From NCBI RefSeq assembly GCF_900116495.1, contig NZ_FPAY01000001.1, positions 310,001 to 374,000 on the forward strand: 64,000 nucleotides of DNA. The letters run 5' to 3'. The stretch comes from Arthrobacter sp. ov118. Lineage in GTDB: Bacteria; Actinomycetota; Actinomycetes; Actinomycetales; Micrococcaceae. A model generated the notes under the pieces. The model saw nothing but the letters and a program-made list of their open reading frames with translations. It was not told the origin of the DNA and did no database searches. Shown in pieces: positions 1-9,627 of the stretch (the stretch's first letter is position 1; each line of letters opens with the position of its first letter). The position numbers and the translations under genes are program-made.

Positions 1-1073
1 GCATCTCCTACGCTCTGCGGTCCATTCCGCCGATGCTGGCTCTAGCCGCGGACATGCGCAGCCGTTGCCCCGGAGCCTGGCTGCTGAACTTCACCAACCC
101 GGCCGGCATAGTCACCGAGGCCCTGGTCCCCGTACTCGGGCAGCGGGTGATCGGGATCTGCGATTCCGCCGGCGGGCTGGTGCACCGTGCCGCGCGGGCC
201 GCCGGCGCCGCGCTGCCGGAAGGGAGGCTCGACGGCGTCGGCTACTACGGCCTGAACCACCTGGGCTGGCTGTACCGCCTGCAGTCCGAGGGCCGGGACG
301 CGCTGCCGGAACTGCTGGCGGACCCGGCGGCGCTCGCAGAATTCGAGGAGGGCCGGTTGTTCCCGCCCGCGCTGCTCGCCGGGCTTGGCTGCCTGCCGAA
401 TGAGTACCTCTTTTACTACTACGAGACCGAACGCGCGCTTGCCGGCATGCGCGGCGCGGGCCTGACCCGGGGTGAGTCCATCGCACGGCAGCAGGCCGAA
501 CTGTATCCCCGGCTGGCGGCCGCCGGGCCGCAGGCCTTTGCGCTGTGGGAGGCCGCCCGCCGGTCCCGCGAGGAGGGCTATCTCGCGGAGGCGCGCGGCG
601 CGGGCGAACATCGGGACGAGACCGACCTCGCCGGCGGCGGTTATGAACGGGTGGCTCTGGCGGCCATGCGGGCCCTGTCCGGCGGCGGCCCGGCCGACCT
701 GATCCTCAATACGGTCAACACCCTCCCCGGTCCGGACGGGAACGCCGACGGGAACACCACTGGGTCCCCGGCGCCGGCGATCCCGGGGCTGCCGGCGGAC
801 GCCGTCGTCGAGATTCCCTGCCGGGTGACGACCGACGGCGCCGTGCCGCTCCCGCAGGATCCCCCGGGACCGGCGCAACTGGGTCTGATGCGCCGCGTCA
901 AGGACGTCGAGCGGCTCGTCGTCGAGGCGGTTACCACCGGGTCCCGGGACGCCGCCCTGGCCGCGTTCGCCAGGCATCCGCTCGTGGATTCGGAGGTCCT
1001 GGCCGGCAAACTGCTCGCCGGATACGAGGCCGCGTTCCCGGGGCTGGGTCACCTGTGGCGCGGCCGGCCGTAG
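1..1073 (+). CDS. GH4 family 6-phospho-beta-glucosidase-like hydrolase, 5' end cut by window
   Basis: Reading frame is open from the window edge, so the true start and the N-terminal NAD-binding Rossmann part lie outside; about 357 residues are visible. GH4 enzymes use NAD+ and a divalent metal to hydrolyse phosphorylated disaccharides in the cytoplasm. The visible part has the family block LLNFTNPAG followed by GICDS and, about 50 residues on, GLNHLGW; the Cys and His in these blocks sit where GH4 enzymes bind the metal. Substrate (6-phospho-beta-glucoside versus 6-phospho-alpha-glucoside) is inferred from overall likeness to the beta group, not proven. No PTS gene is visible nearby. It ends 129 bases before mshA on the same strand; I see no clear terminator between them. 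Confidence 0.85.
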   Translation, partial: ISYALRSIPPMLALAADMRSRCPGAWLLNFTNPAGIVTEALVPVLGQRVIGICDSAGGLVHRAARAAGAALPEGRLDGVGYYGLNHLGWLYRLQSEGRDALPELLADPAALAEFEEGRLFPPALLAGLGCLPNEYLFYYYETERALAGMRGAGLTRGESIARQQAELYPRLAAAGPQAFALWEAARRSREEGYLAEARGAGEHRDETDLAGGGYERVALAAMRALSGGGPADLILNTVNTLPGPDGNADGNTTGSPAPAIPGLPADAVVEIPCRVTTDGAVPLPQDPPGPAQLGLMRRVKDVERLVVEAVTTGSRDAALAAFARHPLVDSEVLAGKLLAGYEAAFPGLGHLWRGRP

Positions 1074-1202
1074 CGGCCGCGCTCCGGGATCGCCCGGCAC
1101 GCGGGGCCCCGTGCGAAACAGACTGAGGAACGGCCTGTGAACCGGCCGCCACTTCAGGAGTAGTGTTTTATCGAAGCGCAGTCTGCAGAGGAAAGGGGAA
1201 CC

Positions 1203-2468
1203 GTGTCGCTGATCCGTCGCGTCGCCTTCCTTTCCCTGCACACCTCACCCATGGAGCAGCCCGGCTCCGGGGACGCCGGCGGAATGAACGTCTACGTCCG
1301 GGCGCTGGCGGCGGCCCTCGCCGAGACGGGCGTGGAAGTCGAGATCTTCACGAGGTCCACCTCGGCCTCGCAGCCCGCCGTCGAACACCCCTCCCCTGGG
1401 GTGTGCGTCCACAACGTCCTCGCCGGTCCGCCGCGGAAGCTGCCCAAAGAGGAGCTCCCGGAGCTGTTGCACAGCATGGTTGCCGAGATCGACCGGATCC
1501 GGCACCTCCAGCCGCACGGCCGGTACGACGTCATCCATTCGCACTACTGGGTGTCCGGGGTGGCCGGGCTGGAACTCGCCGAACTCTGGCGGCTGCCCCT
1601 CGTGCACACCATGCACACCATGGCCAAGGTCAAAAACCAGCTCCTCGAATCCGGCGAACAGCCCGAACCGCGGCGGCGTGAGGACGGCGAGCACCGCATT
1701 GTCGACGGCGCCGCCCGGCTCATCGCCAATACCGGCACCGAAGCGGCGGAGCTGGCCTCGCACTACAACGCCGACGTCGACCGCATCGACGTCGCACCGC
1801 CGGGCGTGGACCTGGCAATCTTCACGCCGTCGTTCAGGAACCGCGCACGGGCCGGGCACGGCATCGCCCCGGGCAAGTTCCATCTGCTGTTCGCGGGCCG
1901 GATCCAGCGGCTCAAGGGCCCGCAGATCCTGATCAAGGCCGCGGCGCTCCTGCGGTCCCGGCGCCCCGACATCGACCTGCAACTGACCATCCTGGGTGCG
2001 GTCAGCGGGGCAAAGGACTTCAACCTCAAGGCGCTGATCAGAGCCGCCGGAATGGACGACGTCGTCACCCACCACCCGCCGGTCGACGCCGCGGAGCTGG
2101 CCGGCTGGTACCGTTCGGCCGACGTCGTAGTGATGCCCTCCTACAGCGAGTCTTTCGGCCTGGTGGCTCTGGAGGCCCAGGCCTGCGGGACGCCCGTGCT
2201 CGCCACGAAAGTCGGCGGGCTGTCCCGGGCCGTCAGGGACGGGTTCACGGGCATGCTGGTCGAGGGGCACAAGGCCGGCGACTGGGCTGACGCCCTCGAA
2301 GCACTGTTCGACGACCCCCAGACACGCACCGACATGGGGCGCGCCGCCGCGCGCCACGCCCAGGATTTCGGCTGGCAGCGCACCGCCGCAATCACGCTGG
2401 AGAGCTATCACACCGCCGTGAGCCAGTATTTTGGCAACCTGACCCTCCCGGTGGCCCACGCACCCTGA
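1203..2468 (+). CDS. mshA: D-inositol-3-phosphate glycosyltransferase MshA (mycothiol biosynthesis)
   Basis: Family GT4, GT-B fold, 421 residues. MshA transfers GlcNAc from UDP-GlcNAc to 1L-myo-inositol-1-phosphate, the first committed step of mycothiol synthesis in actinobacteria. The N-terminal domain has the loop SGDAGGMN at residues 22-29 and IHSHYW near residue 112; the C-terminal domain has AGRIQRLKG and the E-x7-E nucleotide-sugar motif (E316, E324) in ESFGLVALE. The start is GTG at 1203, preceded by the purine-rich AGAGGAAAGGGGAA. An ATG at 1251 would remove the first strand of the fold. ino1, 3 kb downstream on the other strand, makes its acceptor. A different GT4 function is possible but less likely given the N-terminal motifs and length. 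Confidence 0.9.
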   Translation: MSLIRRVAFLSLHTSPMEQPGSGDAGGMNVYVRALAAALAETGVEVEIFTRSTSASQPAVEHPSPGVCVHNVLAGPPRKLPKEELPELLHSMVAEIDRIRHLQPHGRYDVIHSHYWVSGVAGLELAELWRLPLVHTMHTMAKVKNQLLESGEQPEPRRREDGEHRIVDGAARLIANTGTEAAELASHYNADVDRIDVAPPGVDLAIFTPSFRNRARAGHGIAPGKFHLLFAGRIQRLKGPQILIKAAALLRSRRPDIDLQLTILGAVSGAKDFNLKALIRAAGMDDVVTHHPPVDAAELAGWYRSADVVVMPSYSESFGLVALEAQACGTPVLATKVGGLSRAVRDGFTGMLVEGHKAGDWADALEALFDDPQTRTDMGRAAARHAQDFGWQRTAAITLESYHTAVSQYFGNLTLPVAHAP

Positions 2469-2552
2469 ACCCCCCTCCCGGCGCCGGACCGGCACACGGG
2501 ACAGGCATACGCGACCGGCAACACCCACGACGCCCCGAGCCAAAGGACAACG

Positions 2553-4286
2553 ATGTCTGAGACCACCACCCCCGGGAACAACGTACCCAGCGACCTGGAG
2601 ATTGCCCGGCAGGCAGTCATCAAGCCGATCGAGGAGATCGCGGCGGCGGCCGGCATCAATTCCGACGCGCTGGAGCTCTACGGACCCTACAAGGCAAAGA
2701 TCGATCCGGCGAAGCTTACCGCCGCCGCGGACGCCGCCGCTGGAGTCCCGGGCCGCCCGGGACGAACCCCCGGCAGAGTGGTCCTGGTCTCGGCGATGTC
2801 CCCTACCCCGGCGGGCGAGGGCAAGTCCACCTTAACGGTCGGGCTCGCCGATTCGCTGGCCCGTGCCGGGCACAGAGTGATGGTCGCGCTGCGCGAACCC
2901 TCGCTCGGGCCCATCCTCGGCATGAAGGGCGGCGCCACCGGCGGCGGCTACTCCCAGGTGCTGCCGATGGACCAGATCAACCTGCACTTCACCGGGGACT
3001 TCCACGCCATCACCTCGGCGAACAACGCCCTCATGGCGCTCGTTGACAACCACATCTTCCAGGGAAACGAGCTCAACATCGATCCCCGCCGGATGACGTT
3101 CAAGCGGGTCCTGGACATGAACGACCGGTCACTGCGCGAGGTCGTCATCGGACTCGGCGGTCCGGCCCAGGGCATTCCGCGGCAGGACGGCTTCGACATC
3201 ACCGTGGCTTCGGAGATCATGGCGGTCTTCTGCCTCGCCACGGACCTCGACGACTTGCGCGAGCGGCTGGGGCGGATCACGTTCGGGTACACGTACGACC
3301 GCCGGCCCGTCACCGTGGCCGATCTCGGCGTTCAGGGCGCCCTGACCCTGCTGCTCAAAGAAGCGATCAAGCCCAACCTCGTGCAGACCATCGCCGGCAC
3401 CCCGGCTCTGGTCCACGGCGGGCCCTTCGCCAATATCGCGCACGGCTGCAACTCCCTCATCGCTACCCAGACGGCCCGCAGCATCGCGGACATCGTCGTC
3501 ACCGAGGCGGGCTTCGGGGCGGACCTCGGTGCCGAGAAGTACATGGACATCAAAGCCCGGATGGCCGACGTCGCCCCCTCCGCTGTCGTGATCGTGGCCA
3601 CCGTGCGGGCGCTCAAGATGCATGGCGGCGTCGTGAAGGACCGGCTCAAGGAACCCGATGTGGAGGCCCTTGCCGCCGGCGTCGCGAATCTTCAGCGCCA
3701 TATCCGGAACGTCGAGAAGTTCGGCATCACCCCGGTCGTCGCCATCAACAAATTCGCCACCGACACCGCCGAGGAGCTGGACTGGCTGCTGCAGTGGTGC
3801 GCGGCCGAGAACGTCCAGGCCGCGGTGGCCGACGTCTGGGGCCGCGGCGGCGGCGGTGACGGCGGTGATGAGCTCGCGGCGAAAGTTGCTGCCGCGATGG
3901 ACACCCCGCGAAGCTTCCGGCACCTGTACCCGCTGGACATGTCCGTCGAGGACAAGATCCGGACCATCGTGCAGGAAGTCTACGGCGCCGACGGCGTGGA
4001 CTTCTCCGTGCCCGCGCTCAAACGGCTCGCGGAGATCGAGAAGAACGGCTGGTCCGGGATGCCCGTGTGCATGGCGAAGACCCAGTACTCCTTTAGCGAC
4101 GATGCCTCCCTGCTCGGCGCGCCCAAAGGCTTCATCATCCATGTCCGGGACCTCATTCCCAAGACCGGCGCCGGGTTCATCGTGGCCCTGACCGGCGCGG
4201 TCATGACCATGCCTGGCCTGCCCAAGGTCCCGGCAGCGATGCGCATGGACGTCGACGCAGCCGGCAACCCCGTCGGCCTCACTTAA
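2553..4286 (+). CDS. fhs: Formate-tetrahydrofolate ligase
   Basis: 577 residues, close to the usual 555-560 with a slightly longer N-terminus and a glycine-rich stretch (RGGGGDGG) near residue 430. It makes 10-formyl-THF from formate, THF and ATP and feeds purine and formyl-Met synthesis. The P-loop PTPAGEGKST (residues 84-93) is the family signature, followed by REPSLGP and GMKGGATGGG. The ATG start at 2553 has AAAGGA upstream. It lies 84 bases after mshA on the same strand and ends 5 bases before a 26-base-arm palindrome, which probably terminates it. Confidence 0.96.
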   Translation: MSETTTPGNNVPSDLEIARQAVIKPIEEIAAAAGINSDALELYGPYKAKIDPAKLTAAADAAAGVPGRPGRTPGRVVLVSAMSPTPAGEGKSTLTVGLADSLARAGHRVMVALREPSLGPILGMKGGATGGGYSQVLPMDQINLHFTGDFHAITSANNALMALVDNHIFQGNELNIDPRRMTFKRVLDMNDRSLREVVIGLGGPAQGIPRQDGFDITVASEIMAVFCLATDLDDLRERLGRITFGYTYDRRPVTVADLGVQGALTLLLKEAIKPNLVQTIAGTPALVHGGPFANIAHGCNSLIATQTARSIADIVVTEAGFGADLGAEKYMDIKARMADVAPSAVVIVATVRALKMHGGVVKDRLKEPDVEALAAGVANLQRHIRNVEKFGITPVVAINKFATDTAEELDWLLQWCAAENVQAAVADVWGRGGGGDGGDELAAKVAAAMDTPRSFRHLYPLDMSVEDKIRTIVQEVYGADGVDFSVPALKRLAEIEKNGWSGMPVCMAKTQYSFSDDASLLGAPKGFIIHVRDLIPKTGAGFIVALTGAVMTMPGLPKVPAAMRMDVDAAGNPVGLT

Positions 4287-4291
4287 CCCGG

Positions 4292-4360
4292 TTGCGCTAT
4301 CACTTGTGGCTGCCATTTCCCCCGAATATCGGCGAATGGCGACCACAAGTGATAGCGCAT
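4292..4360. repeat. Long imperfect palindrome (copy 1), probable terminator of fhs
   Basis: Arms of 26 bases at 4292-4317 and 4335-4360 match at 23 of 26 positions around a 17-base centre. The left arm begins TTGCGCTATCACTTGTGGC, almost the same as the arm of the palindrome at 5351-5423, so they belong to one repeat family. It begins 5 bases after the fhs stop. There is no T-run after the stem, so termination by this hairpin is inferred from position only. Confidence 0.8.
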
Positions 4361-4407
4361 CGGAGGCTTGTGGATAACGGGAGCGGGGATCCGTCGATCG
4401 GATCAGA

Positions 4408-5350
4408 ATGGTCGGCATGCACCCACCAGCGGCCCTGCCAGCCCACCTCGCCTCAGCCCCGTTCACCGTCTACGAGGCGCGGGCTGCCCGCCTGGGCCGG
4501 TCGCGGCTCCGTGCGTCCGATCTCGCGGCGGCCGGCCGGTTGCTCTATCTGCCCACCAGCTGGGAGTTCGAACTTCGTAGCCTGCCCGTGCCCTGTCAGC
4601 CGCGACGCCGGGCGCGTGGATTTCGCACCTCACGGCCGCGGCGTTGCTGGGGCTCTAGCTTCCGTCATGGTTTCGTGGCTGCCGGGAACTGCATGTGAGC
4701 AAACCCAATACTCTGCCACCGGTCCGGCGTGCGGGTGTGGTGGGGCATACCGTCCTCGCGTTCGACGACGAACTCATGATCTGGGACGGAATCCGGATTT
4801 CAACGTCTGCCAGAACCTGGTTGGACCTTGCCCGCATCCTGCCGCTGGAGGACCTGGTGGCAGTGGGCGACCAATTGGTGCGACAACCCCGCCATGAGCT
4901 GGAGGGCCGCCAGCATCAGCTCCAGGAGCTGTTCCGTGGGCAACGCTTCCCCACCTCACGGTAATGCTCACACGGCACCCGAAACTCAAAGGAATCGTGA
5001 AAGCGCGTCAGGCCCTGGAACTCATACGGCCCGGCTCCGATTCCGCACCCGAAACGTTTCTGCGACTGGCACTGACTGCTGCCGGGTTGCCGGAACCCGA
5101 GTTGCAGGTCCGGGTTGTGCCGGGCGACCCCCACTCCCCCGCTGCGGACCTGGGCTACCGGAAACAAAGGGTGGCAATCCAGTATGACGGCGGGCACCAC
5201 CTGACGCGTGAACAGCAGTCCCGGGACAACCGCCGCGACGAGTCCTTCAATGCCGCCGGGTGGCGCTATTTCAAGTTCAACGCCGACGACCTTGCAGGAG
5301 ACTTCCGGGGCGCGGTTCAAAGAGTGCGGGCCGCCCTTCGCACCCTTTAA
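4408..5350 (+). pseudogene. Decayed DUF559-type endonuclease-domain protein (two frameshifts and an internal stop)
   Basis: Three frames give pieces of one protein of about 310 residues. Piece one starts at 4408 (MHPPAALPAHLAS, then RAARLGRSRLRASDLAAAGR). Near 4580 the sense jumps to the frame holding GAWISHLTAAALLGL, which hits TAG at 4656, continues LPSWFRGCRELHVSKPN and RTWLDLARILPLEDLVAVGD, and closes at 4964. The last piece, in the third frame (4964-5350), carries ARQALELIRPGSDSAPETFLRLAL and the nuclease-like core RVAIQYDGGHHL. The order matches the AbiEi-like/DUF559 proteins common in Arthrobacter; that match is from memory. The last piece alone could still yield a 128-residue protein, but it has no convincing ribosome site. 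Related palindromes lie on both sides. Confidence 0.75.
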
Positions 5351-5423
5351 CCCCCGGTTGCCCTATCACTTGTGGCGCTCAAACCAGAGGTTTGGGGACC
5401 ATAAGTAATAGGGCAACCGGGGG
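5351..5423. repeat. Long imperfect palindrome (copy 2), probable two-way terminator
   Basis: Arms of 35 bases at 5351-5385 and 5389-5423 match at about 30 positions around a 3-base centre. The left arm contains TTGCCCTATCACTTGTGGC, 18 of 19 identical to copy 1. It starts directly after the stop of the pseudogene and ends 19 bases from the ino1 stop on the opposite strand, so it could end transcription from both sides. Confidence 0.8.
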
Positions 5424-5442
5424 GGAAGGGGGGCCGGGAGGG

Positions 5443-6528
5443 TTAGCGCTCCAGGTCGCCGCGGATGAAGGCCTCGACCTTTTCACGGGCGAGGTCGTCG
5501 TTGAACTGCTCCGGCGGGGACTTCATGAAGTAGCTCGACGCCGACACCAGCGGGCCGCCGATGCCGCGGTCCAGGCCGATCTTGGCGGCGCGGATGGCGT
5601 CGATGATCACGCCCGCGGAGTTGGGCGAGTCCCAGACTTCGAGCTTGTATTCCAGCGACACGGGGGCGTCACCGAAGTTGCGGCCCTCGAGGCGCACGAA
5701 GGCCCATTTGCGGTCATCGAGCCACTGGACGTAGTCCGACGGGCCGATGTGGACGTCCTTGGCGGCGAGCTCGGCCTCGACGTTGGAGGTGACGGCCTGG
5801 GTCTTGGAGATCTTCTTGGACTCGAGGCGGTCGCGCTCCAGCATGTTCTTGAAGTCCATGTTGCCGCCGACGTTCAGCTGGTACGTACGGTCCAGGGTGA
5901 CACCGCGGTCCTCGAACAGCTTGGCCATCACGCGGTGCGTGATGGTGGCGCCAATCTGGCTCTTGATGTCATCGCCCACGATCGGCACGCCGGCCGCGGT
6001 GAACTTGTCAGCCCACTCCTTGGTGCCGGCAATGAAGACGGGCAGGGCGTTGACGAACGCCACGCCGGCGTCGATCGCGCACTGGGCGTAGAACTCGGCA
6101 GCTTCCTGGGAGCCGACCGGCAGGTAGCAGACCATGACGTCAACCTTGGCGTCCTTGAGGGCCTGGACTACGTCGACCGGCTCCGCCGGGGACTGCTCGA
6201 TGGTCTCGAGGTAGTACTTGCCGAGGCCGTCCAGGGTGTGGCCGCGCTGGACGGTCACACCGGTCGGGGGGACGTCGGCGATCTTGATGGTGTTGTTTTC
6301 GCTGGCCAGGATGGCAGCGGAGAGGTCCTGGCCTACTTTCTTGCCGTCGACGTCGAACGCGGCGACGAACTCGACGTCGCCGACGTGGTACTGGCCGAAC
6401 TCCACGTGCATCAGGCCCGGAATCGTGGCCTGGGGGTCGGCATCCTTGTAGTACTGGACGCCCTGGACCAGCGAAGCGGCGCAGTTACCTACGCCGACGA
6501 TTGCAACACGAATCGGATGTGAAGACAC
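5443..6528 (-). CDS. ino1: Inositol-3-phosphate synthase
   Basis: 361 residues, the short actinobacterial form. It converts glucose-6-phosphate to 1L-myo-inositol-1-phosphate by an NAD-dependent internal oxidation, aldol closure and reduction. The N-terminal nucleotide-binding strand reads VAIVGVGNCAASLVQG; the middle holds GDDIKSQIGAT and LNVGGNMDFKNM, both hallmark blocks of this family. The start is GTG (MSSHPIRV) with AAAAGGAG upstream, and about 175 bases separate it from the aldo/keto reductase end. The product is the acceptor of MshA and the precursor of phosphatidylinositol, both typical of actinobacteria. Confidence 0.96.
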   Translation of the reverse strand: MSSHPIRVAIVGVGNCAASLVQGVQYYKDADPQATIPGLMHVEFGQYHVGDVEFVAAFDVDGKKVGQDLSAAILASENNTIKIADVPPTGVTVQRGHTLDGLGKYYLETIEQSPAEPVDVVQALKDAKVDVMVCYLPVGSQEAAEFYAQCAIDAGVAFVNALPVFIAGTKEWADKFTAAGVPIVGDDIKSQIGATITHRVMAKLFEDRGVTLDRTYQLNVGGNMDFKNMLERDRLESKKISKTQAVTSNVEAELAAKDVHIGPSDYVQWLDDRKWAFVRLEGRNFGDAPVSLEYKLEVWDSPNSAGVIIDAIRAAKIGLDRGIGGPLVSASSYFMKSPPEQFNDDLAREKVEAFIRGDLER

Positions 6529-6644
6529 GGAACTCCTTTTGAGCAGGGTGACCGGCGCGGCCGCACTCTGGTGTACTGCATCAGTTGTGCGGGCGGCTGG
6601 CGGACACGGCGCCGTAAGGCGCCCTTAGTAGTCTAGCTAACAGC

Positions 6645-6677
6645 GCCGGGGCCGCGGTTGTTCCCTGCGGCCCCGGC
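6645..6677 (-). terminator. GC-rich hairpin after the aldo/keto reductase gene
   Basis: Perfect 11-base arms (6645-6655 and 6667-6677) around an 11-base loop, 26 bases past the stop of the reductase gene. The tail has no real T-run, so termination strength is uncertain. Confidence 0.55.
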
Positions 6678-6703
6678 TCTTATGTGTCAGGCGAGGGGGC
6701 GGG

Positions 6704-7741
<1,038 letters not shown>

Positions 7742-7792
7742 GCGTTCTATCCTTCTTGAGTTCCTGGGAACCCTCGGGTCCCGGGGAATCCC

Positions 7793-9568
7793 TTAGTTCG
7801 TGAGAATCGCGGCGCTGTGGCCGGGGAGGATTAGCTGGCCGGCGGACCCGCCGGACTCAAGCCGAACGCCGTCGTCGGTGGCCAGGGCGAGGGAACCCCC
7901 GCGGACGGCCACCTGCCTCGCCTCGGCGGAGAAGTTCAACGCCACTTCGGTGCGGCCACGGCGCAGCACCAGCCAGCCCTCGTCCTCGCTGACGACGGCG
8001 CCCGTGTCCTCGAAACCGGGCTCTGTCAGGTCCGGCGTCTTGCGGCGCAGCGCGATCAGCGCCCGGTACAGATCCAGGAGACGGGCGTGCTCCCCCTCCG
8101 CGGCCTCGGCCCAGTTGAGTTTGGACCGGCTGAAGGTCTCGGGGTCCTGCGGATCGGGCACGACGGCGGGGTCCCAGCCCATGCGCTCGAACTCCTTGAT
8201 CCGGCCTTCTGCCGTGGCCTTGCCTAGTTCCGGCTCCGGGTGGGAGGTGAAGAACTGCCACGGGGTGCTGGCCCCGTATTCCTCGCCCATGAACAGCATG
8301 GGCGTGAACGGCGAGGTCAGGGTGGCGACGGCGGCCAGGGCGAGCTGGCCGTAGCCCAGGGTCTGCGAGAGCCTGTCCCCGGTGGCCCGGTTGCCGATCT
8401 GGTCGTGGTTCTGGCTGCACACCACCAGCGCGGCGGGGTGCACCCGGGCCGGGTCGATGGGCCGGCCATGGTGGCGGCCCCGGAAGCTGGAGTAGCTGCC
8501 GTCGTGGAAGAATCCGCCTTCCAGGACCTTGGCCAGCGCCCCGAGCGAGTCAAAGTCGGCGTAGTAGCCGGTGGCCTCGCCGCTGACGTTGACGTGGACG
8601 GCGTGGTGGAAGTCATCGCTCCACTGCCCGGCCAGCCCGTAGCCGTTAACGTCCCGCGGGTAGAGCAGGCGCGGGTTGTTCAGGTCCGACTCCGCGATCA
8701 GCGTGGCCGGGCGCCCGGTCTCCGCGGAAATTTCATCCGCGAGGGCGCCGAAGTCCTCCAGCAGGTGCACGGCGCGCTCGTCCTTGAAGGCATGCACGGC
8801 GTCCAGCCGCAGGCCGTCCACATGGTAATCCCGCAGCCACATCGCGGCGTTGTCCAGGATGTAGCGGCGGACCTCGTCGGAGTCCGGCCCGTCCAGGTTG
8901 ACGGAGTCGCCCCACGTGTTGCCCTCCCCCGACTTCAGGTAGGGCCCGAACCGCGGCAGATAGTTTCCGCTGGGGCCCAGGTGGTTGTAGACCACGTCCT
9001 GGATGACGCCAAGGCCGGCGGCGTGGGCGGCATCCACGAAGCGCTGGTACGCGGCGGGACCGCCGTAGCCTTCGTGCACTGTGTACCAGAGCACGCCGTC
9101 GTAGCCCCAGTTGTGGGTGCCGTTGAACCCGTTGACCGGCAACAGCTCCACGAAATCGACGCCAAGCTCCGCCAGGTACTGCAGTTTCCCGGTCGCGGCG
9201 TCCAGCGTTCCCTCGGGGGTGAAGGTACCCACGTGGAGTTCATAGATGACCGCGCCCTTGAGCTCGCGCCCGCCCCACTGTCCGTCCGCCCACTGGTGGC
9301 TCCCGGCGTCGAACGTGCGGGAGAGCGCGTGCACGCCCTCGGGCTGGCGGCGGGAACGCGGGTCCGGCAGCGGCGTGGAGTCCCCGTCCACCAGGTAGCC
9401 GTAGTCCACGTCGCCGGAGGCCGGTGCCCCGGCCGCGGTCCACCAGCCCTCCCGCTCGGCGCCGGCGCGCGCCATCGGATAGTGCACCCCGTCAGCGAGG
9501 AGCGTGACCGCCCCTGCTTTCGGTGCCCAGAGATCAAAACGTTCGCTTCCGTGTGCAGGCGAAGTCAT
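7793..9568 (-). CDS. treZ: Malto-oligosyltrehalose trehalohydrolase
   Basis: 591 residues, GH13. It cleaves the maltotriosyl-trehalose bond made by TreY and releases free trehalose. The N-terminal CBM48-like domain (residues 1-100, FDLWAPKAGAVTLL) precedes the barrel with DVVYNHLGPSGNYL, the nucleophile Asp in DGLRLDAVHAF, the acid Glu in LIAESDLNNP and the stabilising Asp in VCSQNHDQIGNR. It is last of three in treX-treY-treZ, 59 bases after treY. The trio converts glycogen-type glucan to trehalose, a compatible solute. Confidence 0.96.
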   Translation of the reverse strand: MTSPAHGSERFDLWAPKAGAVTLLADGVHYPMARAGAEREGWWTAAGAPASGDVDYGYLVDGDSTPLPDPRSRRQPEGVHALSRTFDAGSHQWADGQWGGRELKGAVIYELHVGTFTPEGTLDAATGKLQYLAELGVDFVELLPVNGFNGTHNWGYDGVLWYTVHEGYGGPAAYQRFVDAAHAAGLGVIQDVVYNHLGPSGNYLPRFGPYLKSGEGNTWGDSVNLDGPDSDEVRRYILDNAAMWLRDYHVDGLRLDAVHAFKDERAVHLLEDFGALADEISAETGRPATLIAESDLNNPRLLYPRDVNGYGLAGQWSDDFHHAVHVNVSGEATGYYADFDSLGALAKVLEGGFFHDGSYSSFRGRHHGRPIDPARVHPAALVVCSQNHDQIGNRATGDRLSQTLGYGQLALAAVATLTSPFTPMLFMGEEYGASTPWQFFTSHPEPELGKATAEGRIKEFERMGWDPAVVPDPQDPETFSRSKLNWAEAAEGEHARLLDLYRALIALRRKTPDLTEPGFEDTGAVVSEDEGWLVLRRGRTEVALNFSAEARQVAVRGGSLALATDDGVRLESGGSAGQLILPGHSAAILTN

Positions 9569-9627
9569 GGCATTCTTCCGTTCCCCAAGTCGGTTTTGTC
9601 AGGTTTGCTCGGTTTTGTCAGGTGTGC

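Noticed and set aside
3129..4466. 445-codon minus-strand frame across fhs
   Set aside because: His/Asp/Gly-rich antisense shadow of fhs that also crosses the palindrome; no family likeness.
4964..5350. Intact small nuclease-like gene of 128 codons
   Set aside because: It is the last third of a longer protein whose earlier parts are in other frames; its Met is internal and lacks a ribosome site. Kept as part of the pseudogene.
5260..6522. 420-codon plus-strand frame across ino1
   Set aside because: Antisense of ino1 and overlaps the palindrome at 5351-5423; not a real protein composition.
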